The notes beneath the pieces were generated by a model. That model was given only the letters and a program-made list of their open reading frames with translations, did not search any database and had not been told where the DNA came from. A stretch of DNA of 64,000 nt from Schistosoma mansoni (taxonomy: Eukaryota; Platyhelminthes; Trematoda; Strigeidida; Schistosomatidae), in NCBI RefSeq assembly GCF_000237925.1, contig NW_017386083.1:1-64000 (forward strand), given 5' to 3'. Position numbers and translations under genes: made by a program. Positions 12,063-24,394 of the stretch are shown piece by piece (position 1 is the first letter of the stretch; each line of letters opens with the position of its first letter).

Positions 12063-14671
12063 AGTTAAGTCAATTACGTCATTTTAAGACTTATTACATC
12101 AAATTCAAATGTAATAATGTTTACTATTAATCATATACCTTATGGATAGAATAAATCACATTTGAATTAATTTAGTTGTACATTCAACCGTTTACTAAGT
12201 GTCTGGGAAATTCTATCTCTAATACTTCGTATAATTGAAGTAAATAAACTCAAATAATCTAATCTCCACTTGGCCTAATTCAATTTGATTATAATTTTGA
12301 TACGTAGAAAAGAAAAAAGGATATTTTTCTTTTAGTTTCAAATGTCAAGAATTAAGCCAATCAAACAAAAAAACAAAACAAAAAAGAAACAAACACTGTA
12401 TATGAATAATTTTATAAAGAAATTTCATCTACAGGGTCACTGACCTATTGTTCATGAGTTAAGCATCAAAAATTAAATTTCAATGTTTTCATTTTTGCAT
12501 GTCTTCCACTTTGATGAATTAAAAGTTACTTTTTAATGTATCTCTTGAAGATTTACATATGTCAAAAAATTTATTTTCTTCTCATGGTTCAATGTTATTC
12601 ATCCATTCAGCTAATATAAATATGTTTTTAATAAAAATGAATCAGTTTAGTTATGTATATAACCAAAAAATGAACTCATTACTACGCTACGTGATTCTTA
12701 ATTCACAATGGATATATATATATATCCATTTGTTGGCTAGCTAACTAAATAAATTACTTCCTTACTAAAACATGCTAATTTAATCCAGATGGATTAAGTT
12801 ATTTTGAAGTAGAATTAAATTTTTTTTCTTTTAGGCAAGAAGTTATAAGTAAACGTTTTATACAGGATAGAATGAAAGGAAAACTAAAGTTTTTTTCCTA
12901 TGAGTAGGGAGTGAATTAAAAATCAATCAACAAGGATGCGATAATAAATTTTACTGAACTACCATTTGCATTTGCTTTTCTAATAATAAGATAACGGCAT
13001 TACTAGTATCGTTACTTATTTTGAATATAAGTAGTAACAATGTAGTTTAAATGTTTGTAGGCTTGAAAATATTTGATCGTTGATGCTTCTAGTTGGAAAA
13101 GCAGAACGTAATCAATAGTATTGAATGTGCTCAAATGAAATGTTACTTGCAAGTTACTAAATTTAGTGTTGAATAACCTAATTGTTTTACATATAATTAT
13201 TTTGCAAGTGTGTCATGTATTAGCGAGTGTTTGTCACTCACTATTGTTAATATTAAAGACTGCATTTGATCTGTCCCTGGTGATAAATGTTCATTCCTAT
13301 CAGATAACTTGTATTCTAGTTGCTAAATTCAGAATGGTCAGAGGTGTTATTCAAGATGAGCGTTTTGTTCTAATTTAAATTCGTTCGCAGGTTTTCCTGC
13401 ATTGATGCTCTAACCGAGGCCAAAACTGCGTACCGATTGCTTCAAATGATTGTACACCTTCCACCAAGCTACTGTGTTCAGATATTCATTCACTTGTCTA
13501 GGAGGTACAAAGATATCCATGTTACACATTTTATCACTGTGTAAATGAATACATTCTATTAATTGAAATATCACGAAACGCAAATGAGAGGAATCAGTCC
13601 TATTTGATTAAATACAATAAAACATCCGCTTTTAAATCATATGAGTTTACGCCAGTGACATTTATCCTCATAATTCGAACTATATGCCTTGTTTTTACAA
13701 AATTAGGGGGTAAATTTAGATGCTTGTGTCCCACAGACTTCCCAACCAGTCTATGATGGTCTAAACGATTAAAGATCAATCTGTGATAACAGATAATAAA
13801 GTTAAACGTATTAAAATAATAGTTTCACATTTAGTAAGCATAATTCTTATCATTTGCACTGGTCAGTCTTCTAGCATGTAGAAGCTTGTCATCTGGGTGT
13901 TATTATAATGTCTCGTAACAAAATATTATTGGATGAAATATGACAAAGTTCAGTTTCATATGAGGCAACCCTACAAGACGTTAACACTTAAAAGAACACA
14001 TATAACCAAATGTTCGCACAAATCAGAGGTAAATTTACTGACATAGCCAGTGTAGCGACTTTCGGAGACTAATTTTAGTAGAAATCATGTTTTAAAATTA
14101 TTCGGTCGAATAGATATCATGTATTATTTGACTCTTTATCAACAGTTTATGGTACATCAATTTACTCACATATAGAATTGTGTTAACCTTGAAACGTAAG
14201 AAGGTATTTTTAAATTCAGATACACTGTAGGTAATCTGTTAATTAAGTGAATCAACATCGATTTCTAAGACCTGGTATGAGACCCGAAGAGACAAAAAGC
14301 CGACAGAAGACTATGTATTTTTCTGTCACTTTTTTGTAATCAACTATTTAAAAAGATGTCTAGGATATTTGGAAAGTGACAACAGTTTTGTACTTGAGCT
14401 GCGATAGTGCTAATGATCGGTTTTGTACACTTTGCAATCCGATGTGTCTTTGAAATGTTTTATGGCAGAAGAGGGTCTGATGATAAAACATGTAGCACGT
14501 AAAAGTATTTAAGCTCATAACATACAAATATTTAATATATGCTTGTTATTTTGTACAACATATTCTAGTTTTCACAATTTTATTAACTGATTTAAATTAC
14601 CGTCTAAAAGTGGATTTTCGTATCTTTTTCCAGAACATCGCTCCAAATATTTCTTTCTGAAAACAGAAAAA
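12062..14671. other. AT-rich stretch without recognised genes
   Basis: Contains a perfect 24-base AT palindrome at 12707-12730. The segment 13380-13510 is less AT-rich than its surroundings but unassigned. No supported coding frame. Confidence 0.45.
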
Positions 14672-14765
14672 AACTTTACAGACTTTCCAAGTTTTCAATG
14701 GTGGTCTAGCTTATATTGGTTTGTGATTTCAATGAAATTCAACAATCTCTACAAACACATGCTAA
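14672..14765 (+). mobile_element. Old HHR-B fragment, 3' part of a unit
   Basis: The phrase TTCCAAGTTTTCAATGGTGG and the following CTAGCTT..GATTTCAA..CAACAATCTCTACAAAC match the 3' third of HHR-B. The ribozyme part is too diverged to see. Confidence 0.65.
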
Positions 14766-14799
14766 AAGTTATCATGATCTAACTATTTAGTAGCTTTGA

Positions 14800-15045
14800 G
14801 AGCAAACATCCTGAGTTATATTAGGAAGCCGTAGCCAGTGAAACTAATCCGTTTTGAATGTGAGGCAGTTACCCACAGAAGGCAATGAAAGATGGTCGTG
14901 CAATGCCGTGGATTAGGGTTAGATATTACCACCGTTGGATTCAGGCCAAATGGTCTAAGGATTATACGTCTGAGCGCGAGACCGAAGGTCCTAAATTCGT
15001 TTTGAGACTTCAGGATCTTGAGTGCAGACTGCGGATTGGTGGGTT
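14800..15045 (+). mobile_element. Old HHR-B fragment, head of a unit
   Basis: The head matches other full-length units (GTAGCCAGTG.., GGCAGTTACCCA.., CCGTGGATTAGGGTTAGA, CACCGTTGGAT). The A-box region (CCAAATGGTCTAAGG) and B-box region are diverged. It follows the 3' fragment at 14672-14765 in the same direction, so the two may be the remains of an old tandem pair. Confidence 0.65.
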
Positions 15046-17456
15046 CGCGGTTTCAAATAAATAATACTATTAAATGTTTTATCCTATAAGATATTTAGTC
15101 ACAATTAAGTAAAATAATATGCATGAATATTATTTTAACTTTCATTATATCGCCATAATTATAAACACTTGTACTACTGCTCATAACATACCATAGCCTT
15201 AGACTCAGTTAGTCCCTGGAATATATACGATACCTCCACACATACAATATCATGATAAGTAATGTAAATAGATCATTTTTTATAACTTCAAGTAATCATA
15301 TATTTTATAACAACCTTCGATATTATATATTTTGATAAGTTTTCGGAATTTGATATACACCTATTCTTTTTATTCATTCACTCATTTTCAAACATTTGAA
15401 CAATTACAATGATATTTATTATTGAATTCAAATATAAAAAAATACCCTTCATATTCCTATTGTTGAAACTCATCAGAGATAAAAATAAAAAAGATATATA
15501 GAACTAACTCTGATCTATTTTGTTCTCTGTTGGCAATAAACAATTGTGAATGTGTATGTATATATAAATATAAAGTCTAACATATGTACACTTGTATGAG
15601 TAGTTTACTTTCAACAAATAAATCATGTTAAAACATTTTAATTTTTATTTAGTTTGACATTATTTCTGATTGTTTATCATATTGGTTCCAGTATCATAAT
15701 CACTATCATACCTACTACTACAGTCATGATTATTATAAGCATCAACTTCATCATTATTACGAACGTCATTGTCATTATCATCTTTAAATAAAAAATTTGA
15801 CATGAAATCTTTATAAATAATATAAATTCACATTTTGATGTTACCCTATCCTTCTATTTACAAATACAAATTCATGCATACGATATTAGGTGTTTTTGTT
15901 GTATATACGAAAAACTATATGTGGATAGATGAAATTGTTAAAATGAATTTGAAAGAACAACATCAGACTAGTTTACAGTATGCACATCTATTTGTATGTA
16001 TATATAATTATTACTGATAAGCTACAAGTCACTTCAGCGATATGTGTATATGTATATATATAACTTCCATATCAAATATCTCTCAAGTTACTTATAAAAA
16101 ACAAACAACCCAAATCACTTTTTTTTCACCAGGACAACACATCATCAACCATATATAGAAATAAATAACCATAATGAAGTTAATCACTAACACTTTTAAA
16201 AATACATTAATTTTAATCATTATATATTAATAGTAGCATTTGTAGTCAGCTGGCAATAAATGTCTATTGTTTTACTACATGGATAAACTTAGATTTTTAT
16301 TCACCTTTTTTTCAAAAAAACACAATCAAAATGAAAATGAATAATGAGTATAGATTTATTAAATTTAAACGTGTATCTAATAGTATCGTCTCCATTTACT
16401 GTAACATTAGTAATTTTTTTTATTTTAAATAAAATAATTTAATTTCATTAGTTCAGATTATTTTTCTATTTTTTTACTTTTTTAATTTTTCTATTTTTTT
16501 TATTTTTTATATTTTTTAATTTTTTTAATTTTTCAATTTCACTGAAATACGTTAATATTGATGTTGATTAACTATATTTTACTTTTCGTCTCTACAACAT
16601 ATATATATACACTTGATTCATTCCTATACTAGTTAGTATTGTATTAGGATTATTCTTTCACGGGAGTATTACTACTCTTAATAAAATTAGAACAAGGTAA
16701 CATTGGTTGTTTGTTTGCTTTTGTGATTCATGAAGAGAACATTTTAAAGTAGGATTTATTAGATAAAGAATATAGGTCTTCACATGAATATATAAAATTA
16801 CACGTACACTTACATACAAGCATAGAATTGTAAGTAAACCTTGGAAAAGAAATTAACATTCACCGATATAACTCATATGAAATGACATATGAAATGTCAC
16901 CGAATTCGACACCAAAAAAATATTTCATTGTCGTTCTTTTTTGTCTTTCTGAACATTATTATGAGGAGCAAAATTCTCTTCTATGATGTTTATTTTAATT
17001 TTAATAGATCTCATTCCTTCTTTTACATTTATTTCTCTAGCCCCCCTTTTTATTATTTATTTTTCTTTGTAGAGAGAATCGGTTTGACAACTACAGTCAA
17101 CTAGAAGAAGAATTATTATAAAGTAATCAACTGTTAAGCATGGATATTTACTTTGGTAGATAGATACATTTAATAAAGTGAAATCAAACATTATGTTTAC
17201 TGATTTAAGATACCAAAAAATTATATAGAATGAATAGTTTAAAGATCCCAGGCTAAAGGCAAAGTACATCATGTGTTCTCTAATCTGGATGACTTAATTA
17301 AGAAGCTTTTGATGCTCAAGACAGCATCATCCTCAATTCATATTGTGTATTGGAGTGAGAGGATGACCAATATATATATATATGATATTGAACTGTTTGG
17401 AAATAATTAACATTTCCCATCGGTTATTATTTTGTTTACTTTCCGGTCATATAATA
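15046..17456. other. AT-rich stretch with T-rich low complexity
   Basis: Includes a long T-rich, interrupted homopolymer region at about 16430-16545. No supported gene. Open frames here are low-complexity. Confidence 0.45.
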
Positions 17457-17704
17457 ATGTCTGATTACTCATCAAGTGAGAGTAGTACGTGTGGAACTTT
17501 GAAATTTCCTGATATATCCTCCTCCTCTTCTGATCATGATGACGATGGCGATGGTACTTTTAATGATAGTGACACATACAAAAGTTCGAATACTAATAAC
17601 AACGATAATGACAGTAATCATGGTCATTATAATAATGATAAAGCTTCGCCTGAGTCTTCCGAAGATATATTTCAGGATCGAAATGTAATTATTCAATCTC
17701 CTCT
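17457..17704 (+). CDS. Candidate host coding exon: acidic Ser/Asp/Asn-rich protein, cut by an assembly gap
   Basis: An open frame begins at ATG 17457 (MSDYSSSESS) and stays open for about 82 codons until the run of Ns at 17705. The frame is also open upstream to an ATG at 17382. I prefer 17457 because the sequence becomes coding-like there, less AT-rich and hydrophilic. Roughly 19 Ser, 14 Asp and 10 Asn residues make it acidic and probably disordered, with runs SSSSS, DDDGDG and NTNNNDND. No domain is recognised. It could be the first coding exon of a regulatory or nuclear protein. A chance open frame in GAT/AAT-rich sequence is the main alternative. The gap hides any splice donor, and no downstream exon was recognised. 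Confidence 0.35.
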
Positions 17705-17904
17705 NNNNNNNNNNNNNNNNNNNNNNNNNNNNNNNNNNNNNNNNNNNNNNNNNNNNNNNNNNNNNNNNNNNNNNNNNNNNNNNNNNNNNNNNNNNNNNNN
17801 NNNNNNNNNNNNNNNNNNNNNNNNNNNNNNNNNNNNNNNNNNNNNNNNNNNNNNNNNNNNNNNNNNNNNNNNNNNNNNNNNNNNNNNNNNNNNNNNNNNN
17901 NNNN
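17705..17904. other. Assembly gap, 200 Ns
   Basis: An exact run of 200 Ns is most likely a fixed-size scaffold gap, so the true distance is unknown. Confidence 0.98.
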
Positions 17905-18356
17905 GTGAATGAATCTGACCCATATTTATTCTGATCACAGATCTTAAGTTTTCACTTAACATATAAACAGATTCAAGTGTTAACATTCTATATGAGTCAT
18001 ATCAACATTAACAATTTTATTCTATCTGGTTTGACAATCCTAAATTTACATACTGTAAACGATGTACTTTGCCTTTAACCTGGCCATTTTTTCGGATTAT
18101 TAATTTGGATATATAATTGTAGAACGTGAAGAGGATTTATCAAAAAGAACATTCTTCGTTCAAATATTAGTCTTTTAAAAATAAGTAGATCAAAAATGGA
18201 AACATATTAACTGTGATCGCAGGCAAGTTTATAAACATTGAATAAACTTTAAAATTCTTTAATTATTTTTCTTCAACGTCCCTTTCTTCTTTCACATTTA
18301 TTTTTGTAAAACAAAGAAAAACTATAATAATAAATTGAATCCATTAGATGTAAAAA
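17905..18356. other. AT-rich stretch without recognised features
   Basis: No open frame continues the acidic protein after the gap, and no repeat was recognised. Confidence 0.4.
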
Positions 18357-18466
18357 TTATATTTGAAATAATCTCAGCGATTGAGATTTATATCACTCCA
18401 GACAAGTTTGCTGGAAGCAACGTTGGAATGATATAAATTTCAACCGCTGAGATTATTTCACATATA
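18357..18466. repeat. Long hairpin, two 44-base inverted arms
   Basis: The left arm (about 18357-18400, containing AATAATCTCAGCGATTGAG) and right arm (about 18423-18466, containing CAACCGCTGAGATTATTTC) pair with only a few mismatches. They enclose about 22 bases (GACAAGTTTGCTGGAAGC..). The words CTCAGCG and AACGTTGGA also occur in HHR-C, so this may be a diverged Penelope-type terminal repeat in inverted form. A short MITE is the alternative. Confidence 0.7.
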
Positions 18467-18649
18467 ATGACTTCTTTATACTCGGCGCCCAATTTTCGTC
18501 AAGCTACTCGTTCTAATCTTGATGAGTATTCGTATAAAATAGATCGAATTGTTTTAAAAAACTTCACTGAATCAAATATTGACAAAATTCGACAATATAG
18601 ACAAAAAAAACAAAAGTCTATAATCTATAGAAAAACTTATTTCCATTAA
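18467..18649 (+). CDS. Short open frame directly after the hairpin, possible retroelement ORF start
   Basis: A 60-codon frame (MTSLYSAPNFRQATRSNLDE..) starts at the hairpin's right edge and ends in a basic, Lys/Gln-rich stretch (RQYRQKKQKS). I recognise no domain. Its position right after an inverted terminal-repeat-like hairpin suggests the start of a Penelope-like ORF, but this is inference. It may equally be chance. Confidence 0.2.
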   Translation: MTSLYSAPNFRQATRSNLDEYSYKIDRIVLKNFTESNIDKIRQYRQKKQKSIIYRKTYFH

Positions 18650-20599
18650 TGGAGTGGTTTGTTTAATATGAAATTAGTTTTAGTTGTTATAAAGCAAGAT
18701 CATCTAGTGAACCACTGTGAGTGTATAATGCTTAAAATAGCTAATTAATTATAAGTTGAAACTTCTTTTGATAATCATAAAGCCTTTTATCCATAGGCTC
18801 ATAATCCAAAGGTTCACATTTCAAGTGTCCATTTAACTAACTAAAATGTTTTCCAATCTTGAAGTGTGACAATACATACGTATTTAATTGATTTTTGTCT
18901 TGGTTGTTTGGATCTTTCCATTGATGTTTAGGACTACGATTGATCACTGTCTTACATATTCACTTACGTATATTACATTTCATCTACAAAATAAGAGAAA
19001 CACAAAAACTTGGGAATATTTGATATACATATCATTGTCGATGATACACAATTAATGACCGCCTTTGTAACTTTCACCATTGTCATGTGATACTTGATAT
19101 CTTCTCATTATTCCTGTTAGTAGCAAGAAGGGAATTTAGTCTTCCTGAGGGATGAAATGGAATTTGCCCAAACAAAATAACAGTCACTTCTAAACACTGA
19201 TCAAACTTCTGCTACTAACGGAACCCCATGAATTTTTATTATTAGAACTAAACTACTTCGGAGAGTGAAACACAGTTATCGTTAAGCCCTGGAACTACGT
19301 TTTATTCTGGTTAACACCTATTACGAATAACTCATTGGATCCTTGAAAAGGTCATTGACCCTGGAGACCAGGACTCAGGTACTCAAGTTCCAAGGTCAAT
19401 AAAGTTACTTTTAATAGCTCGGTAAATACTGAAAATGTAACGATATGACCTTGGTTATAAGTCAATCAGCATTCACCACAATTATATGCAACATGGACCA
19501 ATTTGTTAACAGACCTTATTACGACTTGAAATTCACAAAAGTCATGTATAAATATATGAAAAGCACTACAATTTAAAGTGTATTTTCATTAGAAAATAGA
19601 ATGTCTGTGAAAAGCTATAAAACATAAAAGACCTGGTATATCTTTCTAACCTAACCAATTATTTCATTGGAGTTGATATATTACCGTAATATACAACACT
19701 AAAACCAAATCTTTTAGGTAAGATTCCAAATGCGAAACTATCTAATCAGTCCAATTAATTTATTATATGATATGAATATCATCAGATGATATTAATGGAT
19801 TAAGAGTTAATCATTAATATTATTTACTACACAAATCACTTAATAAATGATAAAATAAACAAAAATCTTTGAAAACGGAACAAAACAAAATGTTTATTGA
19901 CTCAGTAATTTGAACCTACTTATTTTCAAGTTAATTTTTTTCAATTTTTTTAGTTTTGTTTAGAAAACAATTTTTTTTAAAAAAAAAATTATGTGTACAC
20001 AAATGGTAGTGAGAACATGAAAAATAATGAAAATGAAATTAACTCAATTCAATGAAATAATGACAATATCATGAATATGATAATTTTCTTTTGTATAATA
20101 AGACGCATGCATCCATCCATCCATATTCAAATAAACGAATATTATTCCAAAAAGAGACTTATGAAATATCTAAACTATTTTTAATAGAATACTCTGTTGG
20201 GTATATTTATTTGTCAGCTGGTATTTATTTCCCATATAGATATTCTTGCCATCGTGTTTATGAAGAGGGTAATATATAAAAAAAGCAGTCATATCGAGTG
20301 AAAAGATGACTAGAAACAGAATACTAAAAAAATGTTTATTATTCATTGAAAATATTTCAGCTGTCAGTTTACACATAAAAATCACAAATTAAGTAAGGTA
20401 ATGAAATGAAGTCCCCTTCACTTTTGGTTGTTACTCTATAAAATGTGAAGATAAAATCTTTCTAAAGTATAATGGTAATTTTATAAAGATATCTACAAAT
20501 AAAAGTAATAATGATCTAATAAAAATCAATAAAATGAGAAGTATCATTAATTGATTATACTAAAAATTGTCCATTACGTAAATCAGAATTAATAATAAC
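18650..20599. other. Stretch without recognised genes; one HHR-A tail fragment
   Basis: Apart from the HHR-A tail at 18893-18955 nothing was recognised. The segment 19120-19410 is less AT-rich than its surroundings (CCTGGAGACCAGG and neighbouring words) but unassigned. Confidence 0.45.
18893..18955 (-). mobile_element. HHR-A tail fragment
   Basis: The words GGTTGTTTGGATCTTTCC, ATTGATGTTTAGGACTAC and GATCACTGTCTTA match the reverse complement of the Sm-alpha-like tail seen at 4670-4740. Tail only. Confidence 0.7.
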
Positions 20600-20962
20600 T
20601 TCATTTAGTATTGTTTGTTCAAATCATCCCATTAATGTTTAGGACTGCAACTGGTCAGTCTCTAATTGGCCATGTGTGCATACTGTGCGTATTGCCTCGA
20701 TATAGCCTTAATTCATCAATGGGAAGATTCAAACAAGTAATACCAAGTAAATTTAAACTTCACCCCATTGCACAAGCAAGTGACTATCACGACTCAGTAT
20801 CTGAGTGGATAAAGCGATGGCGTTTGAAGCGAAAGGTACTGGGTTCAAGTCTTAGAGTGAACATCATTTCTGAGATGCAGGTACACCCAGCTGACGAGTC
20901 CCGAATAGGACGAAACGCGCGTCAAACTTGATTCCACTGCTAGCCACTATCCATCTTTGCTT
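20600..20962 (+). mobile_element. Long HHR-A insertion, inverted left arm plus nearly full unit
   Basis: The left arm (20600-20715) is the tail in reverse (TTTAGTATTGTTTGTTC..). The right arm is forward: tail end (CAATGGGAAGATTCAAAC), unit head (CACCCCATTGCACAAGC), A-box (ATCTGAGTGGATAAAGC), B-box (GGGTTCAAGTC), ribozyme and CATCTTTGCTT end. The tail-to-head join inside the right arm shows that the template RNA crossed a unit boundary. The ribozyme has CTGACGA, GTCC/GGAC and GAAA, but AAACTTG replaces the CTGG 3' arm, so stem I is broken. No clear target duplication was found. Confidence 0.85.
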
Positions 20963-22202
20963 ACAATGATTGATATTATCTGTTTATTTGATAATTAAAT
21001 ACACTTATTTTATTGATTATGTAGTATGAAGTATTGACTGGATACTCCAAAACAGTACTATTCAAACTCTTTAATTCCTATCTTCATATAATGTTAATAC
21101 GGCTATGAACACGTTTACTGAAACTTATACAAATGGCGATTTATTTTACTTAGAGAAAACAACTTATTGGTAAACAATAAAGTTATTTCATGCTGCTTAA
21201 GCTAAAGGTTTGGTTATACTAATTACAATAAAATAAAAAAGCTTACAGAAAAGCAAACTGTGATTCTGTAAAATTGTTTTAGCACTGAACGAATAAAAGA
21301 CAAGCGAAACGCAGATGTACTTAGGTAAGTAATTCGTTTTTAAACCTTTAAGAGAATGAGTAACAATCGAACAACTTTCCCCATATTTAGGTAGTAGACA
21401 GGTATTTTTCTTATTCTTATAAACTCTACAGGAGAAATATGATTAATACTCCGGATAATTTAATGAACAGTGAAAAAATGATAACCGTCGTATTAGTTCT
21501 TCATTTATCATTCATTTGATGAGTTTTACAACATTTTACTAACACAACACAGCTATTAATAGATACACGAATGATGAGTTCTAGGCATGTTGGATAAAGT
21601 GATATAGACAAGTTTAGTTTGAATAAAGTGAATGACTTCCAGTGTCTTTTTAATCTAGTGAACCCAACAAAGTTTGTGAAATAAATTCACTCTTTGCTAT
21701 TTCATAGTTACCTATCTGGCGTAAAACTGCCAAAAAAGGTATACGCAAAAATCACCTTTTTTTAAAGAACTGTCCACTGAAATGAAACATTTAATCAATC
21801 AGCCGGATAACATTGACCAGATAAACAAAACACTGAATCTGAGAAATGTTTACATTGTAGTTTTGACTGAAAATGATTGATTAAGATATAAAAGAAACTG
21901 GTGACTGACCTCTAACCTGAATCAAATTTACTGACGTACAAGTCTGACTACTGAAGATTAAGTTCGTACATGATCAGCTCATTTAAATGAACTATTTTTT
22001 TCTTCTAATTCCATGTTTTCATAACAGGTGAACTAGATCATTCATTTGATAAAACATAATTAGTTTTACTTTCGGCTAAATGAAGAAGGAAATTTTACAA
22101 TCATTATAGCGAAATTTGAAGACGTGTAACTTTTGCTTACAGTATGTTTAAATAAAACTTTTAAGAAAGGTGAATATACGAATAAATTCATTAATACGCA
22201 CT
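20963..22202. other. AT-rich stretch without recognised features
   Basis: No supported gene or repeat was recognised. Confidence 0.45.
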
Positions 22203-22310
22203 AGTGCGCACTGATGAAGAGTTTCATACTAGAACGAAACGACCATCTAGTACTTCCAGGTTTTCCATGATGGTCTAGCTTTAATTGAATCATGAATTCA
22301 GCCATTAACT
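22203..22310 (+). mobile_element. HHR-B copy, older subfamily, 5' truncated
   Basis: It starts in the 5' ribozyme arm (GTGCGCACTG) and runs through ATGAAGA, a stem II region with loop CATACTA, GAAA, CGACCATC and the CTTCCAGGTTTTCCATGATGG 3' part. The first core base is changed (A for C), so cleavage is unlikely. The C-rich terminus is absent. Confidence 0.8.
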
Positions 22311-22549
22311 GAAATCAAATAACATTTAAAGATGAAATCAGGTATTTATTTATTCATACAACCTACTTATTCATTGACGGGGTCTTGAATATTAACAAGA
22401 TATGTACTAAAGTGATAAAGCATTTTGTTGTCTTCTGATTTTCATAAGTTCTCAAACTGTTACAAATCAATGATGAGTTTATAATTGGACTACATAAATA
22501 TTTAAACTCGATCTATATATAAATAAAATATTATCAGTTTAAAGCTAAT

Positions 22550-22789
22550 GCAACTTATCTATTGTTTCTTTGGTTGTTAGAATGGGTATCAGCCTGGTGG
22601 CTTCCGAAGAATATCGGCTTTCACCATGAAGCATCATAATTCTTCCTTCAACTCGGACGGCAGAGTTTAAATGGTATAATTTGTTTATTCTAGATAGCAA
22701 GGTTGTTTTCTGAGGAACAGTATGGCCGACCAAATGCCCAACCCTGCTCTTCTACCCAAGCATGGAACTTGCAATAACCCTAGGAGAGC
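22550..22789 (+). repeat. Unclassified interspersed repeat joined to a LINE 3' end
   Basis: This block (GGGTATCAGCCTGGTGGC.., ATGCCCAACCCTGCTC.., AGGAGAGCTACAGTTGGAG) shares its right half with 53786-53880, so it is an interspersed repeat. It runs straight into LINE C-terminal coding sequence. I cannot tell whether it is part of that LINE or a separate insertion. Confidence 0.55.
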
Positions 22790-22992
22790 TACAGTTGGAG
22801 TCCTGAAAGGAAACAAAAAAGAGGAAGGCCAAAGAACCCACTGCGTCAAGAATTGGAAGTACATATCAAAAGGACGAATCACAACTGGAAAGGATCGCCC
22901 AGGACAGAGTTCGATGAAGATTGCTGATAGGTGGCTTATGCTCATCCACGAGGGTTAACAAGCATATATAACTAAGTAAGTAAGTAATTGAG
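22790..22992 (+). mobile_element. RTE-type LINE, 3' end fragment
   Basis: One frame reads ERKQKRGRPKNPLRQELEVH followed by IKRTNHNWKG. This is the conserved C-terminus seen also in the LINE at 34084-35063 ([25 protein letters not shown]). Stops and a frame change follow (..FDED then VAYAHPRG, for DRVGW.LV.GLCS). The fragment ends in a TAAG tetranucleotide tail (22974-22990), as RTE-type elements do. It is dead. Confidence 0.75.
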
Positions 22993-24183
22993 TAATGTAG
23001 TTAGCTAATCATTTACTTTTAATCATTACATCTCTCGTTTACAGTAATCTTATTTCAAATAAAAACTTAATTCTTATTTGTACATAAAAATATATTCCAC
23101 TTCATCAGATTATTATTATTAATTTTTTTTTATATTTTTATACATTTTCATCCAGTAATGACGACATTATTTGAAATTACTATTTAATGTAAGGCATTCA
23201 TCTGCAGTTATATATTGTAAACTATAGAATGACCATTGTAACAACACGCACAATTTCAATGTTTACAAAACTTACATGAGATTTCCATCTGAATTTTATT
23301 TTCTTAAGAGAAGAATAACTTTTATTTCATTTCCTGAAGAAGAAGAAAAAAAGGGGAGAAACAATTAAACATCTTCCTATCTACCACTAGCAAACTTACA
23401 TACATACATACATGCATAAATATATATATGAATACAATAATACAATGAGATACTCTCACTATATTTTTTTTCTCGCTTGTCTCTACTGAACTCTTTACCA
23501 TATATATAATTTTATTCACTTGTTCAATGTTTCCGTTATTCAATTTGATGTTACTGTTGTTATTAATGATGATGATGATGTTTTGGTTCTAATTTACTGT
23601 CATTGATGATTAATTTCACTTTTGCCTCTTTCTCATATGATATTTTATATGAAATAAAATAAACAGAATGTGTTGGCTGAATAATAAAGAAAAAAAATAA
23701 GAAGGAAAACATAATTTTGTTTTTAAATTTTTTGAAAGATGATTCCAGTTATTATTTCTGAGGTTTCAATAGTTTAGTTAATTTCAATTTGACTTTATAA
23801 TTAGATCATTTTGTCATTATAAATATGATTAATATCATAAGATTATATGATGTTAAAAGAAGCTCAAACTAGTAGAAATATACATGACAGTTAAGTTCTA
23901 TAGTTTAATTATTATGTAACGAGTTTAGAAAATTCTATCACTTCTACATTAATCTGATATTGATTACCATACTGTGTGTTAATTAATTGAAGATATTTTC
24001 TAGTGAGTAATTAATTCTTATGGTTAATTGGAATCCTCTAGAACAGTAGGGTAAGTCAAATATTATTTGTCAGCTAGTTTGTCATAGTTTTTGATATAAG
24101 ATTCATACTATACATCTGCTCTCCATTTTTAATATTTTTCTGCTAAGTTTTAGAGTTACTTGCTATTTATTCTGTAATTTATA
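22993..24183. other. AT-rich stretch with simple repeats
   Basis: TACA repeats lie at 23397-23412 and GAT repeats at about 23563-23581. No supported gene. Confidence 0.5.
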
Positions 24184-24358
24184 AGAACTTTCATCCAAAT
24201 TAGAGCGAATAGTTTCACAGTCTTTGGGCGCTGAGTTGATGTAAAACATTGAGATATTCAAGGAATTCCATGAAAAAGCTTGGACCAGATTGCCAGGCGA
24301 AACGTTGGATTTAATTCAAATTCATTCTCTGAGATTTTACAAATATATTATTCCTATA
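24184..24358 (+). mobile_element. HHR-C (Penelope-like terminal repeat), inverted left arm
   Basis: The left arm (24184-24249, AGAACTTTCATCCAAATTAG..) is the family 3' end in reverse. The right arm is forward: AAAAAGCTTGGACCAG.., GCCAGGCGAAACGTTGGA.., GAGATTTTACAAATATATT. GCTTGG (24278-24283) pairs with CCAGGC (24293-24298), and GAAA follows directly (24299-24302). This is the stem II plus GAAA layout of a hammerhead, of the kind reported in Penelope-like elements. The 5' core is decayed. Penelope-type coding sequence follows within 40 bases. Confidence 0.6.
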
Positions 24359-24394
24359 TATTCTGTAATATTTTTTCGTTCGTAATTACACTCT

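Noticed and set aside
12707-12730. Perfect 24-base palindrome of AATGG plus AT repeats
   Set aside because: Mostly AT dinucleotides, which are self-complementary, so the palindrome is expected from a short AT microsatellite.
19120-19410. Less AT-rich block that could be an exon
   Set aside because: No long open frame or splice pattern, and no repeat match within the window.
20611-20931. A 106-codon open frame
   Set aside because: It runs through the inverted HHR-A insertion, including its tRNA-like and ribozyme parts, so it is not a protein gene.
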